In this document: positions 42,791 through 53,903 of the stretch, piece after piece
How positions within the stretch are numbered: the stretch's first letter is position 1
How the letters are laid out: every line of letters starts with the position of its first letter
Assembly (NCBI GenBank): GCA_930367205.1
Contig: OV884015.1
Coordinates: 107,448,509 to 107,512,508 of the forward strand
Length of the DNA: 64,000 nt
Direction: 5' to 3'
Origin: Acanthosoma haemorrhoidale
Lineage: Eukaryota > Arthropoda > Insecta > Hemiptera > Acanthosomatidae
Position numbers and translations under genes: made by a program
The notes under the pieces: generated by a model
Told to the model about the DNA's origin: nothing
Seen by the model: the letters and a program-made list of their open reading frames with translations, nothing else
Databases searched by the model: none

Positions 42791-45700
42791 AGTGTGAGCT
42801 GTGGAAGATGATTGGAAAAAGGATAACCAATGGACAGGACAGGTGCATGGTGTAGGAAAACCTTGATAACTGCGGAGAGAGAGCTCCAGGTTAAGAGGTT
42901 AAGAGGCTGGACGAAGATTATGAGGGATGGAATAATTTTGGCAGCACCTTATATTCCTCTAACAATCAAAGGACCTGGTAAAAACTATGTATTTTGTACT
43001 GCATGTTTGTTGAAACATATTTACATTTTTTATGTTCTCTTAAAAACATTACTTCGTTATATGAGTGGATTATGTCAGTGAACTATTATAATAAAAAATA
43101 GGCGAAAAAAAAAAACTACAACACTTTATTTACTAATATGCTAAGCCGGTGTTATCACCTGTTGTATTAATAATATTAACATCACGAGTGTTTCGACAGA
43201 ACGATGTAATCATCTGGTGTAGAGGATGTCTGCTGTTGTAATTTTTGTTGTATAAATAATTTTTTTTTTTCAATAATTCATATTTAAATGAAAGTCTTGT
43301 TGGAATGTCATAATTTCACTTAAGAATTATTAAAGAAATAACTTCCTCATGATGGAGTTTGACAGTTGCCTTTAAATTTTCATTATAAATCTACAATTAA
43401 TTGATATGCTCTGCAGGATATCCTCGTATATCCAACGACTCCTTTTAATTAAGCAACGGAAGCGAAATTTCCTCTGCTTTTCACTTAAAGAACCTCCCCT
43501 TTCATTCCTACCTTTTGATATAATTCACAAAATTTGACTTGAATACTTTGTGCAGAGTCAAGCGGGGGGCTTGATGAAAATAACATTCGACGGGGAAAGC
43601 TGCTCTACCTTTTTATTTTAAGTTTTATTCTGTCGAAAGCTATACCACACCTTTCCCCGCTCAACAAGTAACAGTTAAAATGGCCACAACCCCGAAATAA
43701 TCTTGCTAGAAAGAAACGTTAATTACCGAGTAGAAAGACGAAAAAGCGTTACTGTGAACCAGGTAAGAAGCAAGGCCATTCATTGCTATACTAATGATAG
43801 ATGTATAAAGTACATTTACCTTCACCGAGAATTATCCTGTAGACGTGTTCGTATACTTATATTTTTGCAAAATGAAAACAAAAATTAGTTCAAAATTCCG
43901 GCCTCAAAAGAGAGCTTACCAACTATTCAAGACTATTCCTAAGTCATTAAGACTAAGTCCAACTTATCCCCATTTTAAAAGAAAACATTATACAAGATAA
44001 GGCAGGAAAATAAATTTAAAGGGGAAAAAATTATGTTCAGAGTTAGTGATAGAAATAAATTATCTGGTTTTTGTATTTAGTTGTTGTATCATAACATTGT
44101 ACACGAATTGTGTAAATATGGATTAAATTAAAGATGGAAAGCAAGAGATTATGACCAAATTTGGTATATCTACGTCGGGCGTTCATCAAAATCACTCACT
44201 GTTCAGGCCAGAATATTTTTTTTTTTTAATAACAATTAATACGGTTTCTTAATGTTGGTAGTGGACTAATGATGCTATAATCCCAGGTGAGTCATGTAGA
44301 AGGATACTTTTGTAAAAAAAATGTCTTCTTTATCTTCTAAGTGTAAGCAGCTAACTTATAATCAAGAATAGAGTTCTTAAGTATTTATTTCAAACATATA
44401 TATATTATTACGTTCTTCAAATAAATTAGTTTTATTGTTAACTTTAAATTTATTTTAATTACTATTTACTATTAGGTTCTATTAACAAAAATAAATCTGG
44501 CAAAAAGATGAATTTTATTACAAAAAAAACTTAAATTAATTATTTATAAATACTTGTTAACAATTTTGCTTCTTCTTCTTCTTTTATCCTCATCAATTAT
44601 TTTCAAACCAAATCAGTTTTGTTTCTTTTGTTGCAATCTCTTCTTGGTTCTGCCAAGTCCAATACCACTAACCAAAAGAAATTTTAAATTCTTTCTGACT
44701 CACAATTTACAGCTAACATGTATCACGGGCCGATCCCAAAACCAGAGTCTGACTGTGTGTGTTCTCGAAGAACCACAACAACAACTAATTATAACTGGCT
44801 AAAACTAGAGAGTAATTCTGTGTGTGTTCTTTTTGATACAACAACAACTATACTCTCTTTTGTTTTTTTCATACACTCTCACTTGTTTTTATTTTGCCTT
44901 CTTGATAAGTTGGATTAAATATTATATAAAAACTTCACAATCTCTAATATCACAACAACATATTTTCATTTTAAATAACCTTAAAGATTACCTAAACATA
45001 GCCAAAGAGCTATCTCGAAAATTGAAAAATGAGGCTAAGAAGAATAAGACCAAAAATGATAAAGCTAACTAACAATAAAAACAATTATATATTAATTAAA
45101 AATAACCCAGGGCCAGAGTTGTCCACTAAAATCAATAAATAAATTGAAAATGTTTGCATAAATCTCACTCAATAGACAAAAAAAAAACCAAAGGAGGCTG
45201 GACAGCTAATAATTACACAGACCCAAGAAAACATGGTCTGTCATTAAATTACACAGACTAGATAAAAAACTTAGACCTATAATGAACAGTATAAATAGAT
45301 CGAATGGCAATCTTTCTGAAATATCCGTGCCTACAATCACTGAACATAAACGATTTTGATATAAAGAATATAGCAGAGTTAAAATAAATATTAAACAATC
45401 CTCAGTTTAACTTGTCAAGTAATTAATACATTACTGGTAATCAATCTATAAAAAAGAAATGAAATATTGTTCATTGTTAACAGAAGTTAACTTTTCTGCT
45501 TCAAAACATTTAAATAAAAAAATATATATATAAATTAAAAACTTTATGAATTTCTATCTACACCGAGAGAAATATAATATTCGAAGAATTATTTACCAGA
45601 GTAATTGCTTTTGTTTAAATAACGCTTGTTATTTTTTGTTATATTAATTTGAAAAGGTGAGACAGCAATATGGAAGATTGGAAATGACAATTGGTTTACT

Positions 45701-45934
45701 ATAGCAATCACTTAGACATTTTTATGACAAGCACTGCCATTTTTTTTCTTCTCGTTGTACTCCATTATATAGCATTAAATGTTGTTTACTTATATTAAAA
45801 AAAATAACACAATGGTGTGCCAGATGATGAAGATGTTAACGCTTAATTAAAAATCCCCTTTGATTGTCGGCCTAAAATGGAGCATTTTCAACAGGAACGT
45901 AAAATGATTTCTTCTACTAGCTGTCACAATGGAC
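42791..45934. other. AT-rich DNA, no gene recognised
   Basis: Short frames only. A pyrimidine-rich CTT microsatellite lies at about 44570-44585. An imperfect duplication of a GTGTGTGTTCT..ACAACAACAACTA segment is seen at about 44750-44850. No known family was recognised. Confidence 0.45.
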
Positions 45935-46075
45935 AAACATGTGGATTTGGGAGGCCTCTGGGCTGTCTGTAAATATTGTATGAATGAGCAAGTGAATGAT
46001 GAATTGTAAATATGGTATGAATGAGAGCATTTTCTCAATTACTCATGTAATTTTAGCACAATAAAGAAGTTGTAT
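45935..46075 (+). mobile_element. Jockey 3' tail, 5'-truncated copy
   Basis: GGCCTCTGGGCTGTCTGTAA followed by the 37-bp-type unit (about 1.7 copies) and a CACAATAAAG end is very close to 6180-6360 of the full-length element. Only 3' UTR is present, so this is a severely 5'-truncated insertion of the same family. Confidence 0.8.
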
Positions 46076-47158
46076 ATATATACACGCGAGTTCGGTATAG
46101 CTAAAAGAAAATCGTAAACTACAATTTAAGTGAATCCATCGGGCAGGAGAAAAAGAGATCAATAGTACAAGACTTGAAGGAAGCAATGGTTGCTACAAGA
46201 TTACATCAAAAAGACTAAAAAATCTATCTTTGCTGAAAATAAAAGAGCGAACATAGAACACAGAAGAGGTGGAAAATGAGAAATGACCAAAACCACGATG
46301 AGTCCTGGAGCCACCACAGTCCCACACTTGAGGCGGACACGAGGTCACCTTACTTAGATACATCAGTACATTCCATTAATGTTTACATTTCATGTATACA
46401 AGTCCAAATCCTCGGAGCTATCACGCTCTAAGGGACTAGCGGCGCCACCACAGCCCACTACACCGGCCGGCCCCAGAGAGCTAAAGACCAATATTTTTAT
46501 GGACATTTCTATTTTTTTTTTTCAAAACAAAGAACAATAGTTACTGTAAAGCAGTTAAATATTACAATAGTTTTTAAAACGGTAAAAAACAAATTACCTG
46601 ATAATATTACCCAATCAAAATGGAGCCCTCTCTAGTCGTTCCTTATAACTGATATGTAATATACTATTATGCCCGAAATGTACATTAAATATGGTCCAGG
46701 TCTCACAAAGTCCGGTCGACTATGATAATGGATTTATTTATTTACTAATTTATGTTAGGTTGCTTATGTCACACTGATGTTATGAGCTAATGGTATTTTT
46801 TCAATAAATTATATAAAAACGTGTAATAAAACAATACTGATTATTGTCTTGATGATTGTACAATAGGTAATGTATGGAGAATAAACATAATGCAGATATG
46901 TATGCTTATATATATAGGATTATTGATTGTACTCCAGGTGTTCAGGGCGTTAGCAGACGATCAAGGGTAATTTTTTGTTTTTGCATTATTATTAGTACTA
47001 TACATAAATTGAGAGCTTTGAAAGAAAAAAATTAATAATTAATACAAGCAAATTTTGGTTAGTTCTAAAATAAGCCTTTGATTCAATGTGGTATAATTGT
47101 AGGCTTACGAAATCAGCTTTTGAAGAGAAACGATTATTATTGTTATTTAAAACGTAAT
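46076..47158. other. AT-rich DNA with one GC-rich island
   Basis: The part at about 46300-46490 is GC-rich, with a CCGGCCGGCC run near 46463, and has no open frame of note. The remainder is AT-rich without recognised features. Confidence 0.45.
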
Positions 47159-47668
47159 GTCGGGTTGTCACGAGGGGGGTGCCTAGTTACCCTAGCCCAG
47201 GTTACGAAGTGAGGGTTGTTACTACTGTACTATCTGACTCCATAACTGATAGGTATGTGCCCCGACAGACCACTATGTTCAGGAGAAGAGATATTGTATG
47301 TAGTTTATATGGTCTTGTAATGACCACGAATTCACACTCGGTATCTGAGGGTAGGCGAAAACCGTCCGGATACCAAAGGCGAGTGTGAACCGGAGAGAAG
47401 CAGACTGGATTGCCGTGGGAGACACTACTAGGAAAAGTTTGTAGGGCCACGCCAACCGTCGTCCGCGAGGAAGAAATGCCTTGTAAAGAGCTGCTAGTTT
47501 TAGCGATACGAAGGCAGAGAATCCCACTAGGAAAGTGTGGGGTCTGACAAGGCCGGACTAAAACATAGCGAGGTTAGGAAAGAGAGATGTAGAGGCTTTC
47601 ATAAATGAGAAGGCCAAATCTGGAAACATCAGTGCAGCTGCAAGTGCCAGTCAGAGAGCCGTAGTTAG
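47159..47668 (-). repeat. Dispersed repeat family R1, copy 3
   Basis: Near full-length inverted counterpart of 785-1322, starting TGTCGGGTTGTCACGAGG. The minus-strand frame of 82 codons (47279-47527) aligns residue by residue with the 68-codon frame at 923-1129: both contain GFSAFVSLKLA, LPRGRR, PYKL and PQIPSVNSW. Neither has an ATG start in frame. Confidence 0.75.
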
Positions 47669-47675
47669 AATGAGT

Positions 47676-48160
47676 TATCGGTGTTTTTTTTTTTATCCAA
47701 AACCCCTTTTCATTCAACATGTTTACAACATATACTCAAAATACAATGAAACAATATTTACAGTTTTCTCCTCTTGCTGCATACGCAGATGCATATGACT
47801 TATCGGTTGAAACTAGGGGGTATATGTAGCCCCAAGTAGCCAATAGGCTGAGGTTTTATTCTGGCCAATCACGTCCAGCCAATAGAACGAGGTTTTATTC
47901 TGACCAACCGCATCGCAGGCTTGAATGACGTTTAAATGACCAGGACCCACCCAGCCCCAGGAGCTACCTCTGCAGGGCCTCTGAACTAGTTTTTACAGCT
48001 GTGTCTTTTATTGTTTACAATATTTACACTGATATGACTTATGGTTTAGTAATATTATTTACATTTGTTTCAATTAGTTTACAAAATACTATAACCAATT
48101 TACAATATATATACAATAGAGTATAGGGTATTTATCTTATGCAGTTAGCGTTGATACAGT
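47676..48160 (-). mobile_element. Antisense retroposon R3 with poly(T) head, copy 2
   Basis: Begins with about 12 T followed by ATCCAAAACCCCTTTT, and ends with CAATAGAGTATAGGGT and TTATCTTATGCAGTTAGCG as in copy 1. A CCAATAG..GAGGTTTTATTCTG segment is internally duplicated (about 47840 and 47880). It directly abuts R1 copy 3. Confidence 0.5.
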
Positions 48161-49685
48161 AAACCATAATGATCACTTCCAATCTAGCGGCTTGTTATAT
48201 TTTAAGAAATTATCTCTTATTAATTATAAGCTTAAAAAAAGAAATAAGATGTGATTACTATGAAAGCAGTCCTGTGCTAAAACAGCAGCACGGAATAATT
48301 TGACTGAAGTCTGCTGGGGGTGGGTTTTCTCTTATTTTCCTCTCGGGGGCTTAGAAGTAAAACCAGGTTTAGGTCACCTTTGTTTTATGTTTTTTTTGTT
48401 TTTTTTTTATAATTTTTGTTTTTAATACAAATTTACATATCATCAGATTTTTAAATATTTGGATTTTACGGTGTTTGAATGGCACCTGCCCCCCTTTTCA
48501 GAATAACGAAACAAAAATGTTGGAGAAGTTCTCATTGAAATCTTATTATATTTTTATAACGCCTAAAGAATTTTTCTGATGAGCTACTAATTATTTTTAA
48601 AGTGTCATTATCATCACATTTTATGATAATGATGTTTTTTTTTCCTGCTGGTTAGCATAAGGACTATCTGTATTATAACTTTTTCTAGTTATGAAGTTGC
48701 CTGAACATGGCGAAATTTTCGGGGTTTTACGAAACTCGAACCCCCGTTTCGAACGCAGTGGTAGGGGAGAAAAAAAACCCACGGTAAAAAATGGGACGGT
48801 AACTAATCCTCTCATCAACAACCATCTTTTTTTTTCCTTTTGTTCGTTTGCCTCGGTTCTTGTTGGTCACGATTCGTGGATTGTGGGGGATATTTATCTG
48901 AACCAAATAGCCACGGATACGATTAACGTCAAAACTTTCTCTACTAATTATTGCGATCCATCCAAACTATCTCTGTTCACTTAACAAACGTTGAATATTA
49001 CATTAAATATATTCTGACAAATATACATTGTGATAGTGAATGGTTTTGCCAAGGACTCAACCACAAAAGTATTAAAGAAAATAGGAAGACAGATTTTGTT
49101 TAGCGGCATTACTGTAGATGGCTTACTCAGGAATAAAAGTTTCCTAGAGAAGTCTGGTTTGCAGGACCGAAATTGGGCCTTTGGTCTATAGCAACATAAA
49201 GAAGCGAGCGATCGGGATGCGCCGACTGAAATGGGGAACGTGCTGCCACGTATGGGGGCAGGGCTTACAGGAAATCAAAAATTATATGAAGGGAGCACTT
49301 GGCCGGAAAAGACAGTTCTATCAACTGTTGTAATATAGATGGCCGTGGTGGGGACCATGATGACAATGCATGAACGTACCTTCTTACTTGAACAAACGTG
49401 AATGGCGCCGTTTTGCACGTTCTCTTATTTAATGATCCAGAATATAATTGTAATGTTACCTTTATTTAAAACTTAGACTAATTAAAACATGGTGTGAGAT
49501 GTCGTAAAGTGAGCCCGTGAGTCGAAAGTGAAATAATCAGAAAGTGGAGTACAGGACTCTAGTGATTACCTATTTTATCTCAAACGGGGATTAGGTTAGA
49601 ATTAAACATGACATTATACCTAATTAGTAAAAGGAAAAAATGTCTATTCAGTTGAATATACCAACCTTACAACTTGAAGTAGGCT
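48161..49685. other. AT-rich DNA, no gene recognised
   Basis: Open frames at 48691-48984 and on the opposite strand are short and without recognisable motifs. Nothing else was identified. Confidence 0.45.
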
Positions 49686-49689
49686 AATG

Positions 49690-50043
49690 GCTATGATTAA
49701 TGATAGGGCAGCAGGTAATGGATATTATCAATGATAGGGCAGCAGGTAATAGATATTATCTATGATAGGGCAGCCGGTAATAGATATTATCAATGATAGG
49801 GTAGCAAGTAATGGATATTATCAATGATAGGGTGAGCAAGTAATGTCTATTATCAATAATATGGCAGCAAGTAATGTATATTATCAATGATAGGACCGCA
49901 GGTAATGGATATTATCAATGATATGGCAGCAGGTAATGGCTATTATCAATGATATGTCAGCAGGTAATGGCTATTATCAATGATAGGGCAGCAAGTAATG
50001 GGTATTATCAATGATAGGGCAGCAGGTAATGGCTATAATTCAT
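49690..50043 (+). repeat. 31-bp minisatellite A, 11 copies
   Basis: GATAGGGCAGCAGGTAATGG-type units start at 49702, 49733, 49764, 49795 and so on to 50013. The period is 31 bp, with one 32-bp unit near 49833. One frame of the unit reads MIGQQ-M-I, the same as the gag segment that follows the homologous array at 52663. Confidence 0.93.
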
Positions 50044-50246
50044 TTATATGGGCACTGAGAATATAACGTTGAAAGACCTCATCGATCGTTTTGAGGCTAA
50101 TGTCAAAAAAATAAATAATATTGCACTCAGTCGACACGAACCCTTCTCAAGAATTTAAAAAGAGAGCGAGTCTATTGAGAATGATTGGACTCAATTAAAC
50201 TATTTAAGCTTAACCTGTGAGTTCAGTTCTATGTGTAAGACCTAGT
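50044..50246 (+). pseudogene. Gypsy-type gag remnant after minisatellite A
   Basis: A frame at about 50053-50246 reads TENITLKDLIDRFEANVKK, then after a spacer SRHEPFSRI, a TAA stop, and continues with ESIENDWTQLNYLSLTCEF. This is the order seen in the Gag domain of a large class of arthropod Gypsy elements (FE-V-KKN, ER--F, then the L--L---C-F segment). No pol was found downstream. Part of the same family as 52663-52830. Confidence 0.65.
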
Positions 50247-51790
50247 TAAAATATATTGGCTGAAGATTGATTTCTTTTAATTGTATTCAACAAAGGGTTT
50301 GAAGTGGGTTAAGAATCAGTACAAAAACAGTGAGAAAAATATCGAAAGCAGCTTCTGAAACTTCAACTCCTCGTAAAACTTCGTATCGTAACAAAGGGAT
50401 ATGGGGGGGGGGGAGTTACTTCTAGTCTAGAACGTATTTGTCCTTCACCTCGAATATTTTGAGACATTTTTAAGGATCAAAAAATTTAAAAAAATAACAC
50501 AACAAAATTCACAAGAATAACAACGATAAAATAATTTAATTTAATTATATGAAAATAACTCGTAGCTATAAGTAAAGGTCAATAAACTTAAAAATTAGGA
50601 ACGCTAACTAATTAAATCTTAGGAAATTAATCTGGAACAAAAGTAATAATATTAACTTAAGAGAAATTAGAAATAATAAAAAATAGTAAGCTAATTGCAA
50701 ACATTAAATTTAGAAAAATCGAGGACTAATCTCTAATTGTAGTTTTTTTTTTTATTTATTGTTTTTTTTTCTAAGCTCTCTATTTAGAAATTCAGGATGA
50801 GGGAAAAATATAGAATATCAATTGTTTACTACAATTATATTATAATTAAGTATATATATAATTAAGTAGTAAACAACAATAATATAAAAAAGATAAAGCG
50901 GAAACACATTCTATACGAGAATGACTAAATGGGAACGAAGAATGAAGGACAAAGTGAGTCGAGGGAATAACAGACGCGTGTGTGTTTGGAAGGGGCAAAG
51001 TTAGGTTGAAAGTGGGACGCGTTTCAATGGCATTCTCTTAGCGAACGATCTGTAGTTCGTTTGTTGTACCAATACCAACGACATTCTGCTGACAGTATCA
51101 ATATTTGTTGTTGTTTATTCTATAGTATGTGCACAAAAGAAGCAGAGACCTGTGCCGGTAAGTGCCTATACTGTATATATACGGTATTTTAGTCCATTGA
51201 ATGCAACGAGGCAGTAAGACAGATAGAGGCTAGCCGGGCGAGGAGGATGGAAAACAAACAGGCTAAATAAGGCTGAAGTGAACAATGGCGGGCCTAATCA
51301 AGGAAGACCCACTGGCCAGTATTCAGTCTCCGATAAACCACTCCTTTATTGTCCTGCAAATAAGGCAACTCATCCCTCTCTCCTGTTTCACCTCCGTCCA
51401 TGGTCCATGGTGGGAATGGTCTCTTGTACAGTCTCACCGTCTGATACAACATTTATTCACTGTGCCATCTGATCTCAATGTTATTAGCCAGCGAAAAGAT
51501 GGCCAGGATTTAAACAAGGAATTACAATTATGTATGCTCTACAAAGAAATTATAATTTTTTAATAATGCTAGTTATATAAACAAAACAAAAAAATCTAAG
51601 GATCAGTAGGCGTGATACTTTCTACACAACATTGTTATTATTTATGATTCAGAGCCAGATCCAAGCGCTTGTAATAGTTGGTTTTTCTGTCTAATAAGGC
51701 GTCACCTAGTTTACTATCAGCTCATCTAGTAATACCAAGTATCTGGCCTACTTGACTACGGACACGTTCAGGATATTTTTCATGACCACT
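50247..51790. other. AT-rich DNA between the two 31-bp arrays
   Basis: Contains a G11 run near 50403 and AT-rich stretches to 50900. A less AT-rich part at about 50940-51560 includes the small frame at 51285-51563 described separately. Confidence 0.45.
51285..51563 (+). CDS. Unrecognised 92-codon ORF
   Basis: The ATG has a favourable context (AACAATGGCG) and the frame stays open to TAA 51561-51563. Starts MAGLIKEDPLASIQ. The composition is that of a normal protein rather than of an AT artefact, with a hydrophobic and Trp-containing middle (about residues 20-50). An overlapping 64-codon frame (51278-51472) is an alternative. I recognise no family and see no clear splice context; it could be chance, a TE remnant or a first exon. 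Confidence 0.2.
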   Translation: MAGLIKEDPLASIQSPINHSFIVLQIRQLIPLSCFTSVHGPWWEWSLVQSHRLIQHLFTVPSDLNVISQRKDGQDLNKELQLCMLYKEIIIF

Positions 51791-51794
51791 GCTT

Positions 51795-52690
51795 TAGATA
51801 GGGCAGCAGGTAATGGATATTTTCAATGATAGGGCAGCAGGTAATAGCTATTATCAATGATAGGGCAGCAGGTAATAGATATTATCAATGATAGGGGAGC
51901 AGGTAATGGATATTTTCAATGATAGGGCAGCAGGCAATGAATATTTTCAATGATAGGACAGCAGGTAATGACTATTATCAATAATAGGACAGCGGGCAAT
52001 GGCTATTTTCAATGATAGGGCAGCAGGCAATGAATATTTTCAATGATAGGGCAGCAGGTAATAGCTATTATCAATGATAGGACAGCAGGTAATGACTATT
52101 ATCAATGATAGGGCAGCAGGCAATGAATATTTTCAATGATAGGGCAGCAGGTAATAGCTATTATCAATGATAGGGCAGCAGATAATAGATATTTTCAATG
52201 ATAGGGCAGCAGGCAATGAATATTTTCAATGATAGGGCAGCAGGTAATAGATATTTTCAATGATAGGGCAGCAGGCAATGAATATTTTCAATGATAGGAC
52301 AGCAGGTAATGACTATTATCAATGATAGGACAGCGGGTAATGACTATTATCAATGATAGGACAGCAGGCAATGAATATTTTCAATGATAGGGCAGCAGGT
52401 AATAGATATTTTCAATGATAGGGCAGCAGGCAATGAATATTTTCAATGATAGGACAGCAGGTAATGACTATTATCAATGATAGGACAGCAGGTAATGGCT
52501 ATTATCAATGATAGGACAGCGGGTAATGACTATTATCAATGATAGGACAGCAGGTAATGACTATTATCAATGATAGGACAGCAGGTAATGACTATTATCA
52601 ATGATAGGACAGCGGGTAATGACTATTATCAATGATAGGGCAGCAGGCAATGAATATTTTCAATGATAGGGCAGCAGGCAATGGCTATTT
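51795..52690 (+). repeat. 31-bp minisatellite B, 29 copies
   Basis: Units start at 51797 and every 31 bp to 52665. They vary at a few positions (GGGCAGC/GGACAGC, GTAATAGATATT/CAATGAATATTT). The last unit runs without a break into a gag frame, MIGQQAMAIFNSF. Related to array A by both unit and 3' flank. Confidence 0.95.
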
Positions 52691-52974
52691 TTAATTCATT
52701 TGATAAGGACACTGAGAATATAACGATGAAACACCTCATCGGTCATTTTGAGACTAACGTCAAAGCAAAAAATAAAATAAATATCGATCGAATTAATTTC
52801 GAGTTTCTTGTGCTTGTTATTCACATGCGAGGAAGATGGATAAAGGCGAAGAATTGTTTTATCCCATCTGTGGATCATATCTCCATCATCATATCAAGGG
52901 ATCAAAGCAGATGTCACAACCGAAACATAGGGACATGCGCCCTTGAAGCAAACCTTAGAGAATGCCGGACTTAA
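52663..52974 (+). pseudogene. Gypsy-type gag remnant after minisatellite B
   Basis: 103 codons are open. Residues 1-50 (MIGQQAMAIFNSFDKDTENI, then HLIGHFETNVKAKNKINIDR) match the Gag segment at 50044-50246 and the general Gag domain of Gypsy elements. After about 52810 the similarity ends and the rest appears to be unrelated flank. The ATG lies inside the last minisatellite unit, so it is not a true start. Confidence 0.6.
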
Positions 52975-53160
52975 AATGAGCGATGTCATGTAAGTGTACT
53001 TCACCAGACATGAGTATATGCTTAGTGGAAGTGTGAACAATTCTGTTATAAAGGGTGTCCCAGAATTAAGGCAAGATTTCAATTTGCCGCCATTAGTGCA
53101 GTAAAGTGTTGGAAACCCTAAAAAAACCAAAAAACAATTGACAGTTCAGGCTTAGTACAA

Positions 53161-53424
53161 ATGGAGCGTTACACGACAGAACAACGTGTCTTTATTGTTG
53201 AAGATTATCTCAAAAATAATGAAAGTTTGGCGGCCGCAGTTCGAACATTTCATACAAAATATGGTCGGAATAGTGTTTTGACTTCATCAACTGTCAAGGG
53301 AGTAATTGAAAAATTTAGGGAGACTGTATCAGTTGGAGACACTGAACACACTGGTCGTCCAAAAACAAGCCGTTCAAATTTCAATATCGAAGCAGTGCGT
53401 GAGAGCGTTGTTGAAAATCCATAA
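53161..53424 (+). pseudogene. Transposase N-terminal HTH fragment
   Basis: 87 codons from a real ATG. The YTTEQRVFIVEDYL start and the following helices with TSSTVKGVIEKF and GRPKTSR form a helix-turn-helix DNA-binding domain of the mariner/IS630 type, ending with the GRP linker. The frame stops at TAA 53422-53424, just before the deletion junction. In intact elements this domain binds the inverted repeats. Confidence 0.8.
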
Positions 53425-53816
53425 CACAGTTCTTTGTGCCGAAACTGAATGATATTGATCTGGCCAATATGTGGTTTCAACAAGATGGTGCCACATGCCA
53501 TACAGCCCATGAAACAATTCAAATACTGCATGAGACATTTCCAGGTCCTGTACTCACTCGTTTCGGTGATCAGAATTGGCCCCCTAGATCGTGTGATTTA
53601 ACACCTTTAGATTTCTTTTTATGGGGTTATTTGAAGTCAAAGGTGTATGTCAACCAGCCCACATCCACCCGTGCATTAAAAGAGGAAATTCAACCACATT
53701 TATGCCAAATGGTCATGGAAAATTTCGTCAAAACAGTGCGCATGTGCCAGCATGTCGTGGAGGCCATTTGCCCGATGTGTTATTCCATAAATAACCCTAT
53801 CCTATTTACTTTATAA
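53425..53816 (+). pseudogene. Transposase catalytic C-terminal fragment (DDE_3-like)
   Basis: The open frame 53436-53816 is in a different frame from the N-terminal part and has no ATG until residue-internal positions. It contains the second catalytic Asp (WFQQDGATCHTA) and, 36 residues later, SCDLTPLDFFLWG with the third Asp. The first catalytic Asp and its surrounding domain, roughly 130-150 residues, are missing. Ends with LFTL then TAA, near an AATAAA at about 53820. Confidence 0.8.
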
Positions 53817-53903
53817 TTCAATAAAAAAATAAGCACAAAAATACTAAAAACTGTGTTTTCTTTTTAAATCAAGTCTTGCGTTAATTCTGGGATACCCAGT
53901 ATA

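Larger units (their letters stand above)
53051..53899 (+). mobile_element. Internally deleted Tc1/mariner-superfamily element 1
   Basis: Terminal inverted repeats of about 30 bp: GGGTGTCCCAGAATTAAGGC at 53053 and its counterpart GGGTATCCCAGAATTAACGC read inward from 53897. TATA occurs on both sides (53047-53050, 53900-53903), consistent with a TA target duplication. 850 bp remain, carrying the N- and C-terminal parts of a transposase with the middle missing. It cannot supply transposase but could still be mobilised if the ends are recognised. Confidence 0.85.

Noticed and set aside
48691..48984. 97-codon plus-strand frame
   Set aside because: Overlaps an equally long frame on the other strand, includes T-rich low-complexity coding for Phe/Ser, and has no motif.
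51795..52690. 31-bp array as a coding repeat protein
   Set aside because: The period is not a multiple of three and the unit carries TGA/TAG in alternate frames, so no frame reads through.
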